The notes: generated by a model from the letters alone, not told the origin. A stretch of 64,000 nucleotides of DNA from Niastella sp. (GCA_016710595.1 JADJVM010000008.1:1374250-1438249); one strand, 5' to 3'; shown: positions 7,600 to 18,000, numbered from the stretch's first letter. Numbers and translations are program-made.

Positions 7600-9381
7600 T
7601 TAAGCCCGGCCTGTTTTTTCTTTTACAATCGCATTTAAAGATTTTAAACGGGAATAGATTAATATTCCTCCTATGAATGCGGCAACAGCAAGCATGAGGA
7701 AGAACACTTTTTTATCGGTAAAATCATCCCAAAAACTTGTCATCACTCCGGCTATTTTACCACCGATAGAAGTAGCCAAAAACCAGCCACCCATCATCAG
7801 GGCAGTAAGCCTTGCAGGCGCTAATTTCGATACCAGTGATAAGCCAATGGGACTTAAGAAAATTTCACCTACTGTAAATACAAAATAAGTAAGCCATAGC
7901 CAAATGGGTGCCGTTTTATGGGTATAAACAGAGGGCACCGACATGATGGCAAAAACCATTACTAAGGCAGATATTCCTGAGAGGAACATGGCCATTGCAA
8001 ACTTAGAAGCAGTTGTTGGTTCTTTATTTCGTTTTCGCAAATAATCAAATAATGGAACAAATACCAATGTAAGCAAAACAATAAAAAGTGGATTGATAGA
8101 TTGGAACAGTTCGGTATTCACCAATTTTTCAGTATGGCTTGCAGGCCATTGATCTTTTGGTACATTATTAAAATACGGATCCGGGCCCATTGCCAGTATG
8201 TTTTTCGATTCCGGGTCAATTTTATTTCCATTTTTGGTAATACCAAAAACCTGTTTAGAAGTATCAATCCGCTCACCCGTTGGGGTTATCGTAATAATGC
8301 TATCGTAACTTACAATTTCACTCTTGTCTTTTATACTCGCAAAGTGTTCATCTAATTTCCCGATAAGTCGTGGCGTATCTGAAACTTGTTGCAGTGGAAA
8401 AATATTTCCGGTAATCCTGGCGGTGGTTTCAGAAGCTGTTCTGTCGGTATGTTTTTCGGCCCAAATTGTAAGGCCTGTTGAGTTTTGATTATATATTGTC
8501 CAAAAGATAATACTGATCCCAAAAATAAAAAGTAAAGCCCCAATACCCCTTTTATCCTGCCCCTCGGCTTTTACCCAAAGCGAAATATAAAAAGCGATAA
8601 TTGGTAAACAGGCAAAAATAAATGCATCATTTGCCTGGCTTCCCATAATGGTGCCTCCAAAAATTAGTTTTGGAACTATCCAGCCAATAATAGCCGCTAT
8701 GATGGCAGGAAGAAATACATAAGAGAATATTTTAGAAATGGGCATATCACCCGGCTGGGCTTCTTTCTTAATATCGCCTTCTTTTACATGTTTTAAATTT
8801 ATTGCCAATACAATCAATCCAATGATAAGCCCAATACCTGCCGCTGCAAATGCATATCCCCAACCATATTTATTTCTTAAATAGGCAGCTACAAAATTGC
8901 AAACAAAAGCGCCAATATTAATACCCATATAAAATATGTTATAGGCATTATCTTTCAGTGGCTTTAAATCTTCCCGGTTATAAATATTACCAAGGATGGT
9001 AGAAATATTGGGTTTAAAAAATCCATTCCCCACAATAATAAGGCCCAGCGATACAAACATGGCTGTATTACCCGGCAATGATAAACCCAGGTATCCTGCT
9101 GCCATTAATATCCCGCCAATAAAGATAGATTTAATATATCCCAGGTACCTGTCTGCCAATAGACCGCCAATAAACGGGGTAAGATAAACAAGGGCAATGA
9201 AGCTACCTACTACATCTGCTCCCACACGCTGAGAGAATCCTTTACCCCCTGTAGTGGTATCAATCAAATACAATAATAAGATACCCACCATTAAATAATA
9301 AGCAAAGCGCTCCCACATTTCGGTAAGAAATAAAACAAAAAGTGCTCTTGGATGTTTTCCTGTTTTTATCGCATCGGTCAT
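7600..9381 (-). CDS. POT-family proton-coupled peptide transporter
   Basis: 593 residues with 12-14 helices. The family motif ExxERF is E21-M-W-E24-R25-F26 followed by AYY, and the second PTR2 signature is visible as GNGFFKPNISTILGNIY. These carriers import di- and tripeptides with protons across the inner membrane. A long hydrophilic insert (about residues 300-420, including TGERIDTSKQ and MGPDPYFNNVPKDQW) sits between two late helices. Such an extracytoplasmic insert is common in Bacteroidota members. A terminator follows the gene. The neighbouring OPT gene probably shares the substrate class. Confidence 0.9.
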   Translation of the reverse strand: MTDAIKTGKHPRALFVLFLTEMWERFAYYLMVGILLLYLIDTTTGGKGFSQRVGADVVGSFIALVYLTPFIGGLLADRYLGYIKSIFIGGILMAAGYLGLSLPGNTAMFVSLGLIIVGNGFFKPNISTILGNIYNREDLKPLKDNAYNIFYMGINIGAFVCNFVAAYLRNKYGWGYAFAAAGIGLIIGLIVLAINLKHVKEGDIKKEAQPGDMPISKIFSYVFLPAIIAAIIGWIVPKLIFGGTIMGSQANDAFIFACLPIIAFYISLWVKAEGQDKRGIGALLFIFGISIIFWTIYNQNSTGLTIWAEKHTDRTASETTARITGNIFPLQQVSDTPRLIGKLDEHFASIKDKSEIVSYDSIITITPTGERIDTSKQVFGITKNGNKIDPESKNILAMGPDPYFNNVPKDQWPASHTEKLVNTELFQSINPLFIVLLTLVFVPLFDYLRKRNKEPTTASKFAMAMFLSGISALVMVFAIMSVPSVYTHKTAPIWLWLTYFVFTVGEIFLSPIGLSLVSKLAPARLTALMMGGWFLATSIGGKIAGVMTSFWDDFTDKKVFFLMLAVAAFIGGILIYSRLKSLNAIVKEKTGRA

Positions 9382-9595
9382 AAATAATTATTTAGATATT
9401 ATAGGATGTATGTAATCTGCAACTGTATATATTGGCAGGTTGCAAATTAATTTTAGTGGCTCAATATAGTTCAAAAATGAATATATAAAGCGTAATTTAT
9501 AGGGTTGGTTGAAAAAAAGATGTTCAAAAACCGATAACAGCCAGTAATTTAGCCGGGCAAATTTTATTCAACATTTCTTTCGTTTTTATTAATTC
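9382..9595. other. Divergent intergenic region, POT / purD
   Basis: 214 bases that must hold both promoters. I see no perfect TAnnTTTG box, no long hairpin and no PurR-like palindrome. Confidence 0.4.
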
Positions 9596-10879
9596 ATGAA
9601 TATTCTTTTAATCGGTTCCGGGGGCAGGGAACATGCACTGGCCAAAAGTTTGAAACAAAGTAAAAAATGTGAAAACCTTTTTATAGCACCCGGAAATGCA
9701 GGTACGGCCTTATGTGGCACTAACTTATTGGTAGCCATAACCGATTTTGAACAAATAGCTTCGCATTGCATATTACATAAGATTGATATGCTAATAGTAG
9801 GGCCAGAAGAACCATTGGTAAAAGGGATTGTAGGATACTTACAACAAATTCCCGAATTAAAAAATATGGCCATCATTGGCCCTGCTGATAATGCTGCCCA
9901 GTTGGAAGGCAGTAAAGCTTATGCTAAAATTTTTATGAAGCACCATGGTATTCCTACAGCAGCCTATAAAAAATTTACACAGGAAAGCTATAAAGAAGGC
10001 GTGGAATATATAAAGAAACATAGTTTACCAATTGTATTAAAAGCAGATGGGCTGGCCGGTGGCAAAGGGGTTGTTATTTGTCAAACACATATTGAGGCTA
10101 TTTCAGAATTTGAACTGATGCTCTTAAAATCAAAATTTGGCGAGGCGGGTAAAAAAGTAGTGGTAGAAGAATTTTTAGAAGGGATAGAAATGAGTGTATT
10201 TGTTCTTACCGATGGAGAAAATTATGTTTTACTGCCCGAAGCAAAAGATTATAAGCGAATTGGCGAAGGCGATACCGGGCCCAATACAGGTGGTATGGGA
10301 GCGGTAAGCCCTGTTCCTTTTTTTGATGAAACACTAAAAGAACAAGTCATTCAAAGAATTATTCAGCCTACCATTGATGGCATAAAAAAAGATAAATTGG
10401 AATACAAAGGGTTTTTGTTTTTTGGCTTAATGATTACCACCAAAGGTCCTTATGTAATTGAATATAATTGCCGGATGGGCGATCCTGAAACTGAAGTAGT
10501 AATACCCAGAATAAAAAATGACCTGGTAGATTTATTGTTAGCAACTTATAACAGCCACCTAAGCGATGTAACAATAGAAACAACAGATCAGCAGGCGGTA
10601 GCAATTGTTGCCGTAAGTGGGGGATACCCGGGTATCTATGAAAAAGGCAAAACCATTTATAACCTTCAAAATGTAATGATGGATAACAGCACAATATACC
10701 ATGCTGGAACAAAATATGAAGGAAATGAAATTATAACCAACGGTGGCAGGGTGCTTGTAGTTACTTCATTTGCCGATACAATTGAAGAAGCTACATTCAA
10801 ATCAAATTATATTTTACAACACATCAATTTTGAAGGAATGAATTATCGTTCTGACATAGGTTACGAATTTAAAAATTAA
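9596..10879 (+). CDS. purD: Phosphoribosylamine-glycine ligase (GARS)
   Basis: 427 residues, the usual bacterial length. The N-terminal domain starts MNILLIGSGGREHALAKSL. The GPEEPLVKGIV segment binds substrate. The ATP-grasp core shows LKADGLAGGKGVVIC and the signature NTGGMGAVSPVP, with metal-binding E and N at YVIEYNCRMGDPETE. It ligates glycine to phosphoribosylamine in step 2 of purine synthesis. It stands alone, 131 bases upstream of mreB. purH, for the last two steps, lies at 23.7 kb. Confidence 0.97.
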   Translation: MNILLIGSGGREHALAKSLKQSKKCENLFIAPGNAGTALCGTNLLVAITDFEQIASHCILHKIDMLIVGPEEPLVKGIVGYLQQIPELKNMAIIGPADNAAQLEGSKAYAKIFMKHHGIPTAAYKKFTQESYKEGVEYIKKHSLPIVLKADGLAGGKGVVICQTHIEAISEFELMLLKSKFGEAGKKVVVEEFLEGIEMSVFVLTDGENYVLLPEAKDYKRIGEGDTGPNTGGMGAVSPVPFFDETLKEQVIQRIIQPTIDGIKKDKLEYKGFLFFGLMITTKGPYVIEYNCRMGDPETEVVIPRIKNDLVDLLLATYNSHLSDVTIETTDQQAVAIVAVSGGYPGIYEKGKTIYNLQNVMMDNSTIYHAGTKYEGNEIITNGGRVLVVTSFADTIEEATFKSNYILQHINFEGMNYRSDIGYEFKN

Positions 10880-10940
10880 CAGAATCCACATTTATTTAAA
10901 AAAAGTTTAAAAATAATGTGCTAAAAATAAAAATCTGACG

Positions 10941-10970
10941 TTGTTTATCCAATAAATTGCTCCAACTTTG
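10941..10970 (+). promoter_or_regulatory. Putative promoter of the mre operon
   Basis: TTGT at 10941-10944 and CAACTTTG at 10963-10970 match the Bacteroidota -33 TTG and -7 TAnnTTTG elements with normal spacing; the first base of the -7 box deviates. The predicted start of transcription lies about 35 bases before the mreB ATG. Confidence 0.45.
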
Positions 10971-11010
10971 CCCACATTGTATTAACCTCCAAATATTATT
11001 ATAAAGCTCC

Positions 11011-12036
11011 ATGGGAATTTTCAACTTTTTTACACAGGAAATAGCGATAGATTTAGGAACAGCAAATACATTAATAATTCACAATGATGAAGTTGTTGTG
11101 AATGAACCTTCAATTGTAGCATTAGACAGAAATAATCCTAAAAATTTACTGGCAGTTGGTAAAAAAGCACTAATGATGCATGAAAAAACACATGAAAGCA
11201 TCCGCACTGTTCGTCCACTGAGAGATGGCGTAATCGCCGATTTTAATGCTGCAGAACTCATGATCAGGGAACTTATAAAATTAGTTTATCCCAAAAAACC
11301 GTTGTTTGCCCCCAGTTGGCGTATGATGATATGTATTCCCAGCAGCATAACCGAAGTAGAAAAAAGAGCTGTACGGGATAGTGCAGAACAAGCCGGGGCC
11401 AAAGAAGTTTATTTAATTCATGAACCGATGGCAGCGGCTTTAGGTATTGGGATAGATGTAGAAGAACCCGTGGGAAATATGATCATAGATATAGGAGGTG
11501 GTACTACTGGCATTACTGTAATTGCTTTGGCAGGTATTGTATGCGATCAAAGTATAAGAGTAGCCGGAGATGAATTTACCGCTGATATTATGGAAGCATT
11601 ACGCCGTTACCATAGCCTGCTGATTGGTGAACGTACTGCCGAACAAATTAAAATACAGGTAGGCGCCGCCATGAAAGATTTAGATAATCCCCCCGATGAT
11701 ATTCCTGTAAATGGACGTGACCTGGTTACCGGTATCCCCAAACAAGTAATGGTAAGCTACCAGGAAGTAGCAGAAGCATTAGATAAAAGTATCTTTAAAA
11801 TAGAGGAAGCTATTTTAAAGGCGCTGGAAACAACTCCCCCGGAACTGGCAGCCGATATTTACAGAAGAGGTTTATATATAACCGGTGGTGGTGCATTACT
11901 AAGGGGCTTAGACAAACGACTTGCTGCCAAAATAAAATTACCAGTGCATGTGGCCGACGACCCACTTAAGAGCGTGGTAAGAGGTACTGGTATTGCACTG
12001 AAAAATTATGAAAGATACCCTTTTGTAATGCGATAA
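11011..12036 (+). CDS. mreB: Rod shape-determining actin homologue MreB
   Basis: 341 residues. Actin-fold nucleotide motifs are visible: IAIDLGTANTLI (phosphate 1), MIIDIGGGTTGITVIAL (phosphate 2) and LYITGGGALLRGLDKRL (adenosine). The family block ITEVEKRAVRDSAEQAGAKEVYLIHEPMAAALGIG is complete. MreB filaments on the inner face of the membrane guide lateral wall synthesis. First gene of a five-gene operon with mreC, mreD, mrdA and rodA, so the organism is probably rod-shaped or at least keeps an elongasome. Confidence 0.97.
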   Translation: MGIFNFFTQEIAIDLGTANTLIIHNDEVVVNEPSIVALDRNNPKNLLAVGKKALMMHEKTHESIRTVRPLRDGVIADFNAAELMIRELIKLVYPKKPLFAPSWRMMICIPSSITEVEKRAVRDSAEQAGAKEVYLIHEPMAAALGIGIDVEEPVGNMIIDIGGGTTGITVIALAGIVCDQSIRVAGDEFTADIMEALRRYHSLLIGERTAEQIKIQVGAAMKDLDNPPDDIPVNGRDLVTGIPKQVMVSYQEVAEALDKSIFKIEEAILKALETTPPELAADIYRRGLYITGGGALLRGLDKRLAAKIKLPVHVADDPLKSVVRGTGIALKNYERYPFVMR

Positions 12037-12105
12037 ACCCTATTCGGTCTTGGTAATCACTTAATACTTTGCCGCTTTTTGAACCTATAAAATATTTACT
12101 CCAGG

Positions 12106-12966
12106 TTGCGTAACATTTTCCTTTTTATACGCCGTTATTTCAACTTATTAGTATTTATACTTTTACAGGCTTTTTGTGTTTTTTTAATTGTACAATATAA
12201 TAGATTTCACCAGGCGGCATTTGGAGCTACTGCAAACCGCATTACCGGAGCCATCAACCAACGTTATGATGATGTCGGCTATTATTTTCGTTTAAAAAAA
12301 GCAAATGATTCACTCCTAAAAGCAAATGAATTTTTATACAATAAATTAAAAGAAAATTATACCCTACCCGATTCAGGTTATAAAACAAAAATAGACAGCA
12401 TCCGGGTTGACTCAATCCTCCAATTTAGAACTTACGGATACTACGCTGCCAAAGTGGTTTCAAATTCTGTAACAAGCCAAAATAATTTTGTAGTGGCTTA
12501 CGGCCCTAATATTAAATACCTGAATGAAGGAGATGGTGTAATAAATATGAATAACGCCGTAATAGGCATCATTACAAATATTACCGGCGATTATGCAGTA
12601 ATACTAAGCTTATTGCATGAAAGCAAAGAAAGTACTATTACGGCACGATTATTTAAAGCCGGCGAAGTAGGCACTATAAGTTGGGATGGTAAACAACCCA
12701 ATGTGTTAACCTTGAATAATATCCCTAAAGGTACTAAAGTTGTAAAAGGCGATTCGGTAGTAACCAGCGGCCTCAGCACCACATTCCCAAAAGGTTTACT
12801 GGTAGGTTATGTAGATGAAGTGTACGAGGAAAAAAGCAGTAGCAATTATAAAATAAAATTACATACTGCTGCTGATTTTACAAGCCTGGAATTTGTGTAT
12901 GGAATTTCCAGTAAACACGCAGATGAAGTAAAAGAATTAGTAAAAAAAGCAAAGGCCAAACTTTAG
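12106..12966 (+). CDS. mreC: Rod shape-determining protein MreC
   Basis: 286 residues starting at TTG (RNIFLFIRRYFN follows, like other Bacteroidota MreC starts). One N-terminal membrane helix (about residues 12-30), a coiled region (about 60-85, LKKANDSLLKANEFLYNKL), then the periplasmic beta-barrel domains with the conserved NNAVIGIITNITGDYAVILSL and GDSVVTSGLSTTFPKGLLVGYV segments. It links MreB to PBP2 in the elongation complex. Confidence 0.93.
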   Translation: MRNIFLFIRRYFNLLVFILLQAFCVFLIVQYNRFHQAAFGATANRITGAINQRYDDVGYYFRLKKANDSLLKANEFLYNKLKENYTLPDSGYKTKIDSIRVDSILQFRTYGYYAAKVVSNSVTSQNNFVVAYGPNIKYLNEGDGVINMNNAVIGIITNITGDYAVILSLLHESKESTITARLFKAGEVGTISWDGKQPNVLTLNNIPKGTKVVKGDSVVTSGLSTTFPKGLLVGYVDEVYEEKSSSNYKIKLHTAADFTSLEFVYGISSKHADEVKELVKKAKAKL

Positions 12967-12975
12967 TGTAAGAGC

Positions 12976-13509
12976 ATGAAAGAACTTTTAAAATATATTG
13001 TCCGGTTTGCGCTTTTCGTTTTGGTGCAGGTTTTTGTACTAGATAAAATACATCTTCACCAAATGATTACGCCGTACATCTATTTTCTTTTTATCATCTG
13101 GCTTCCTTTTAAAATGCAACGCACCCCATTAATGCTTGTTGCTTTTTTACTTGGTTTTAGTATTGATAGTTTTCGGCATAATCCCGGTTTTCATGCAGCT
13201 GCCTGTGTGTTAATTGCATATATAAGGCCTTTTCTTATAAAAATGCTGGTGGCACAGGATATTTCTGAAACCAACTATAATGAACCCTCTGCTAAAAGTA
13301 TGGGGGGTACCGGGGCATATTTATTCTTAGTACTGGTATTAACTTTTTTACATAATGCATGGCTGTTTTTCCTGGAGGCCTGGCAATTTGGGGATATTTG
13401 GTATTTCATTGTAAAAACGATGCTGAGTACCGCTATCAGCATGCTGCTGATCATCATAGTGGAATTAATTTTTAACAGGAACCAGAAATTCCGGACTAAT
13501 ACAGCATAA
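12976..13509 (+). CDS. mreD: Rod shape-determining membrane protein MreD
   Basis: 177 residues with about five membrane helices and few conserved residues, as usual for MreD. Position and size make the case: it starts 9 bases after mreC and is followed by mrdA. The stretch LVAFLLGFSIDSFRHNPGFHAAACVLIAYIRPFL resembles the GLLLDSF-x-G-x(2)-GxHA region of the family. Confidence 0.9.
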   Translation: MKELLKYIVRFALFVLVQVFVLDKIHLHQMITPYIYFLFIIWLPFKMQRTPLMLVAFLLGFSIDSFRHNPGFHAAACVLIAYIRPFLIKMLVAQDISETNYNEPSAKSMGGTGAYLFLVLVLTFLHNAWLFFLEAWQFGDIWYFIVKTMLSTAISMLLIIIVELIFNRNQKFRTNTA

Positions 13510-13564
13510 TTTTGTATTTTTTAGCGTTTATTTTTTTACTTACTGATCATAGAGCCACAACCCC

Positions 13565-15709
13565 ATGCCTGTATTCAATCAATCCCGAAAAAATGTAATC
13601 CTGCTTGTATTCATAAGCATGATATTGGTGATTATTGCGCAATTGGCAAACCTGCAACTATTTTCTCCTAAATATAAAATCATGGCAGACGACCAGGGAA
13701 AATTTAGAAAAGTAATATACCCTGACCGTGGTTTGGTTTTTGACAAACACAATAGAGCCATCCTTCAAAACAGTATCATCTATGATCTCATGATCACGCC
13801 TAACAAACTTAAGGGCATTGATACGGCAGCACTCTGCAATATTTTACAAATAGATTCTGCAATGTTCATGAAAAAACTGGTAGAAGTAATCATCAAAAAC
13901 GGCAGAAGCCGCCCCTCTGTGTTTGAAGCCATGCTCAGTAATGATAAGATGGCCATGCTAAATGAAAAAATGTATCGCTTTGTACCTGCATTTTACTTGC
14001 AGGAAAGATCTATTAGGCGGTATCCTTATAAAGCTGCGGCAAATGTATTAGGTTATACCGCCGAAGTAGATACCGGTTTTTTGCGCCGGCATAAAGGCGA
14101 AGGATACCAATCCGGTGATTATGCCGGTATGACGGGCATAGAAAGGTCCTATGAAAAAGTATTAATGGGCCAGCGGGGTATTGAATATTGGAAAAGAGAT
14201 AATAAAAACAGGCTTACTGAAAAACTGGACAATGGAAAATTTGATACAGCAGCCATTGCCGGCCAAAACCTTTATACATCTATTGACATCGAACTCCAGG
14301 AACTGGGAGAAAAATTATTACAAAACAAACTAGGTTCAGTAGTGGCGATTGATCCGCAAACGGGTGGTATACTGGCCATGGTAAGTGCCCCTACTTACGA
14401 TCCTAACGCTTTAATTGGTGCAGATAGAAGAAAACATTTTTCTGATCTTTTCCTAAACCCTGCCACCCCATTGCTTAATCGCACAGTAAGTGCAACCTAT
14501 TCGCCGGGTTCTACATTTAAAACATTGCAAGCTTTAGTAGGGCTTCATGAAGGTGTAATAGATACAAAATTTACAGTTACCTGCCATGGAGCATTTTATG
14601 GCTGTGGTACAGGCCGGCCCATGAAATGCTTAGACTATGGCACATTTGATTTAAGAAACGCCATTCGATTTTCTGATAATACCTATTTTGCTACAGTCAT
14701 GCAAAAGGTAATTAATAATCCAATTTATCCTAATATTGATAGTAGCCTTGCCGTATGGGACAATTATATGCATGCATTTGGCCTGGGCCATAAATTAGGC
14801 GTTGATATTCCATCAGAAAAAAGTGGAAGAATCCCCACACCTGCTTATTATAACAAATCTTTTGGTGAGGGAAAATGGAATTATTGCAGTTTCCGTTCAG
14901 TAAGTATTGGCCAGGGAGAGGTAGATGTAACACCGCTACAAGTAGCAAATGAAATGGCATTCATTGCAAATAAAGGTTGGTATTACATTCCGCATGTGGT
15001 AGATTCTATTGCGGGTGGCGATACTTATGGTATGCTGGATAAATACAAAGTAAAAAAACAAGCCATTGATATTGCTGATAGCATTTATGAAGCGGTACAT
15101 GATGGTATGCAAGGTGTGGTGGATGGTGGCACCGGTATGAATGCCCGGGTAAAAGACATAAAAGTGTGTGGTAAAACAGGAACCGTTGAAAACTATATAC
15201 GAGGTACCCTAAAGCAACCCAATCATACATTTTTCTGTGCATTTGCACCAAGGGATAATCCGAAAATTGCCATTATGTGTGTACTGGAAAATAGTGGCCG
15301 GTTTGGTGGTACCTGGGCAGCCCCCATTGTGGGCTTAATGATTGAAAAATATTTAAAGGATTCTATTACAGATAAAGCAAGGCTGGCACAAATTGAAACT
15401 TTATCAAAACTTAACCTGATCCCTAAAAGGATCAATGATGAAATACGGCGTTTAGATTCAATACGCCATTCAAAAGATTCAGCCTATTTAGTTGCAAAAG
15501 GATTTATTCAAATAATAAAAGATACTTTAGAAATAGAACAAGGGCCAGAAGAAATCAATAAAGAGGAAATTGAAAAAGTTACCAAGGAATTAATGGAACA
15601 AAAGAGAAATGAGAAAAATGATTCATTCCCTAAATTGCCCAATAAAGATGCTTTATTGCCGAATGATAAACTGAACCAAAACCTAAAAGCCGATACTACT
15701 AAAAACTAA
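13565..15709 (+). CDS. mrdA: Penicillin-binding protein 2 (elongation transpeptidase)
   Basis: 714 residues, slightly longer than E. coli PBP2 because of a charged C-terminal tail rich in K, E, D and N after about residue 600. One N-terminal membrane helix, a dimerisation/pedestal domain (DRGLVFDKHNRAIL), then the transpeptidase with SxxK as S-T-F-K in SPGSTFKT, SxN as S-D-N in IRFSDNTYF, and KTG in VCGKTGTVEN. It cross-links peptidoglycan during elongation in partnership with RodA, encoded 8 bases downstream. Confidence 0.95.
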   Translation: MPVFNQSRKNVILLVFISMILVIIAQLANLQLFSPKYKIMADDQGKFRKVIYPDRGLVFDKHNRAILQNSIIYDLMITPNKLKGIDTAALCNILQIDSAMFMKKLVEVIIKNGRSRPSVFEAMLSNDKMAMLNEKMYRFVPAFYLQERSIRRYPYKAAANVLGYTAEVDTGFLRRHKGEGYQSGDYAGMTGIERSYEKVLMGQRGIEYWKRDNKNRLTEKLDNGKFDTAAIAGQNLYTSIDIELQELGEKLLQNKLGSVVAIDPQTGGILAMVSAPTYDPNALIGADRRKHFSDLFLNPATPLLNRTVSATYSPGSTFKTLQALVGLHEGVIDTKFTVTCHGAFYGCGTGRPMKCLDYGTFDLRNAIRFSDNTYFATVMQKVINNPIYPNIDSSLAVWDNYMHAFGLGHKLGVDIPSEKSGRIPTPAYYNKSFGEGKWNYCSFRSVSIGQGEVDVTPLQVANEMAFIANKGWYYIPHVVDSIAGGDTYGMLDKYKVKKQAIDIADSIYEAVHDGMQGVVDGGTGMNARVKDIKVCGKTGTVENYIRGTLKQPNHTFFCAFAPRDNPKIAIMCVLENSGRFGGTWAAPIVGLMIEKYLKDSITDKARLAQIETLSKLNLIPKRINDEIRRLDSIRHSKDSAYLVAKGFIQIIKDTLEIEQGPEEINKEEIEKVTKELMEQKRNEKNDSFPKLPNKDALLPNDKLNQNLKADTTKN

Positions 15710-15717
15710 TTGCATTC

Positions 15718-17064
15718 ATGTATCAAAAAAATGTTTCCATATCAAAGGGGGTAGATTGGGTTTTGATCTGGCTTTACTTAATAATTGTAAGCTTTGGTAT
15801 CCTATGTATTTTTTCAGTAGAATATAAAACCGGGACCGATGTTATAAAAACCTTCCTGGGTTTTAAACAAAACTACAGTAAGCAACTGTATTTTTTTGGC
15901 GCATGCATCATATTGGCCACTTTCATTTTACTTATGGATAGTAAATTTTTTACTGCCACTTCAAACCTTGCATATTTAATAGGCATTGTACTTATTCTCG
16001 CCACTTTTGTGGTAGGCAAAGAGATAAAAGGCTCTAAAAGCTGGATACCACTTGGCTTTATGAATTTGCAACCGGTAGAACTTTGTAAAATTTTCACCGC
16101 ACTGGCACTGGCCAAATACATGTCAATGCCCAACCTGGATTTTAGTAAAGCAAGATCTCAACTCATTGCTGCTGCTATTGCCTTTACGCCGGCCGCACTT
16201 TCTATATTACAAGGCGAAACCGGGCTGGCCATCGTTTATTTTGCATTTTTATTCCCAATGTATAGAGAAGGGTTACCCGCCATTTACCTGGTAGTGGGTG
16301 TAAGCATGGCAGTACTATTGGTAATATCTTTATTGTTTCCTACCCAAACCCTACTCATTGCTTTTGCTATATTAGCCATCCTGTTTTTATTTCTCAACCG
16401 CAGGCAATTAAGAAGAAATAATTCACTGCTCATTGGCACCATTGCAATTTGGTTATTTTGTTCTTTTTTTGTGGGCCTAGCCATACCATTCGTTTTTAAA
16501 CATGTATTTAAACCTTACCAGGCCAGCCGTATATTTAGTATGGTGGGGGTAGATAATCCTTTCCAGGATAAAACGGTAATACTAACTCCTGAAGAAGAAA
16601 AAGAAAGAAAAAAGAAAGCTGAAGGGCAGGATTATAATGTAAAACAATCAAAGATCGCCATTGGTTCCGGTGGGTTAGTTGGGAAAGGTTTTTTAAAAGG
16701 CACACAAACCCAGGGCGACTTTGTACCAGAACAACATACTGATTTTATTTTTACATCGGTAGGCGAAAATTTTGGATTTGTAGGTTGCACCCTATTAATT
16801 TTATTATACCTGGTGTTACTTATCCGAATAATAAAAATTGCGGAACGACAGCGAAGTATATTTAGCCGGGTATATGCTTATTCCGTGGCGAGTATCATAT
16901 TTTTTCATGTTGCCATTAATATTTGTGTAACCATTGGGCTGGCTCCTGTAATAGGCATCACATTGCCCTTAATGAGTTATGGCGGTTCTTCATTGATCAC
17001 ATTTACCATTCTCATTTTTATTTTGGTGAAGCTGGATGCCGACCGACAAATGGTTTTACGATAA
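15718..17064 (+). CDS. rodA: SEDS-family glycosyltransferase RodA
   Basis: 448 residues with about ten membrane helices. The SEDS signature is near the end: TIGLAPVIGITLPLMSYGGSSLI. The HTDFIFTSVGENFGFVG block precedes it. A charged cytoplasmic or periplasmic insert (EEEKERKKKAEGQDYNVKQS, about residues 292-311) is longer than in E. coli RodA and occurs in other Bacteroidota. RodA polymerises glycan strands in the elongasome together with PBP2. Confidence 0.95.
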   Translation: MYQKNVSISKGVDWVLIWLYLIIVSFGILCIFSVEYKTGTDVIKTFLGFKQNYSKQLYFFGACIILATFILLMDSKFFTATSNLAYLIGIVLILATFVVGKEIKGSKSWIPLGFMNLQPVELCKIFTALALAKYMSMPNLDFSKARSQLIAAAIAFTPAALSILQGETGLAIVYFAFLFPMYREGLPAIYLVVGVSMAVLLVISLLFPTQTLLIAFAILAILFLFLNRRQLRRNNSLLIGTIAIWLFCSFFVGLAIPFVFKHVFKPYQASRIFSMVGVDNPFQDKTVILTPEEEKERKKKAEGQDYNVKQSKIAIGSGGLVGKGFLKGTQTQGDFVPEQHTDFIFTSVGENFGFVGCTLLILLYLVLLIRIIKIAERQRSIFSRVYAYSVASIIFFHVAINICVTIGLAPVIGITLPLMSYGGSSLITFTILIFILVKLDADRQMVLR

Positions 17065-17089
17065 TATTTTTTTAGAGTATTTTTACTGC

Positions 17090-17821
17090 ATGACTATTTA
17101 TCCTTTAAAAGAAGGTGTATTTTCAATTGATACCAGTAAAAAATTTATTCCCTTTAACCTGGAGACTGATCATTTACGGGACCGGCCGGGTAGTTTACTG
17201 GTAGAAATACAACCCTTTTGTATTGTTACAAAAAAAGACATCATTCTCTTAGATACAGGCCTGGGCCATTGTCTTGAAGATGGAACCCTGCAATTGCATC
17301 AGCAATTATTAATGCATGGCATTAGCCCAATGGATATCACCAAAGTTTTATTAAGTCATTTACATAAAGACCATGCCGGTGGGATTGCTATTGATAATTT
17401 TTCGTTACCCGCCTTCCCCAATGCAGTGTATTATGTAAATAATGCTGAACTTACATATGGGCTCCAAAAAAACAATGCCAGTTATATTGCCGGTGAATTC
17501 TTACTATTAAAAGATGCAAATTTTTCAGAACTTTTGCCCGAACAATCGGGCAGTATTGATGGGTATATACATTATCAACATTCAGGTGCCCATTGCCCAC
17601 ACCATATTGTTTACCGGATAGAGGAAGATAGACAAATAATTTTTTTTGGCGGTGATGAAGCTCCGCAATTGCAGCAAATGAAAAATAAATTTATTGCCAA
17701 ATATGATTTTGATGGAAGAAAAGCCATGGAGCTAAGACAAAAATGGTGGCAGGAAGGATTAGAAAAAAAATGGACTTTTTTGTTTTATCACGACCTGAAA
17801 TCACCGATATATAAAGGTTAG
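17090..17821 (+). CDS. Metallo-beta-lactamase-fold hydrolase
   Basis: 243 residues from MTIYPLKEGVF; an upstream in-frame start (17036) overlaps rodA and adds an unlikely leader. The zinc motif HxHxDH is HLHKDHAGG. The later ligands are probably H in GAHCPHHIVYRI and D in FFGGDEAP. The fold occurs in glyoxalases, lactonases and many other hydrolases, and the substrate is not evident. It starts 25 bases after rodA and may be read as the last gene of that operon. A bidirectional terminator lies downstream. Confidence 0.8.
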   Translation: MTIYPLKEGVFSIDTSKKFIPFNLETDHLRDRPGSLLVEIQPFCIVTKKDIILLDTGLGHCLEDGTLQLHQQLLMHGISPMDITKVLLSHLHKDHAGGIAIDNFSLPAFPNAVYYVNNAELTYGLQKNNASYIAGEFLLLKDANFSELLPEQSGSIDGYIHYQHSGAHCPHHIVYRIEEDRQIIFFGGDEAPQLQQMKNKFIAKYDFDGRKAMELRQKWWQEGLEKKWTFLFYHDLKSPIYKG

Positions 17822-17973
17822 CAAAAAAAAGGCCTGCCCTAAAAAGAGCTGGCCGTTGCTAACCTATGAAAAACACCTAAAGCAAATTTAGGTGAATTTT
17901 AATAATCCTTCACATTTATTAGTTTTTATTTCTAAGTATAACAATATTGCCAGGTAAGGCATTATATAAAATT

Positions 17974-18000
17974 AAACAGCTACCCGGCAGGTAGCTGTTT
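17974..18000. terminator. Bidirectional terminator between convergent genes
   Basis: AAACAGCTACC (17974-17984) and GGTAGCTGTTT (17990-18000) form a perfect 11-base stem with a five-base loop. The T-rich tail is better on the minus strand (TTTAATTTTAT). It separates the MBL-fold gene from the convergent Spy-like gene. Confidence 0.75.

Noticed and set aside
17819..17862. Imperfect inverted repeat right after the MBL-fold stop
   Set aside because: Arms are interrupted and there is no T tract; the perfect hairpin at 17974-18000 is the better terminator.
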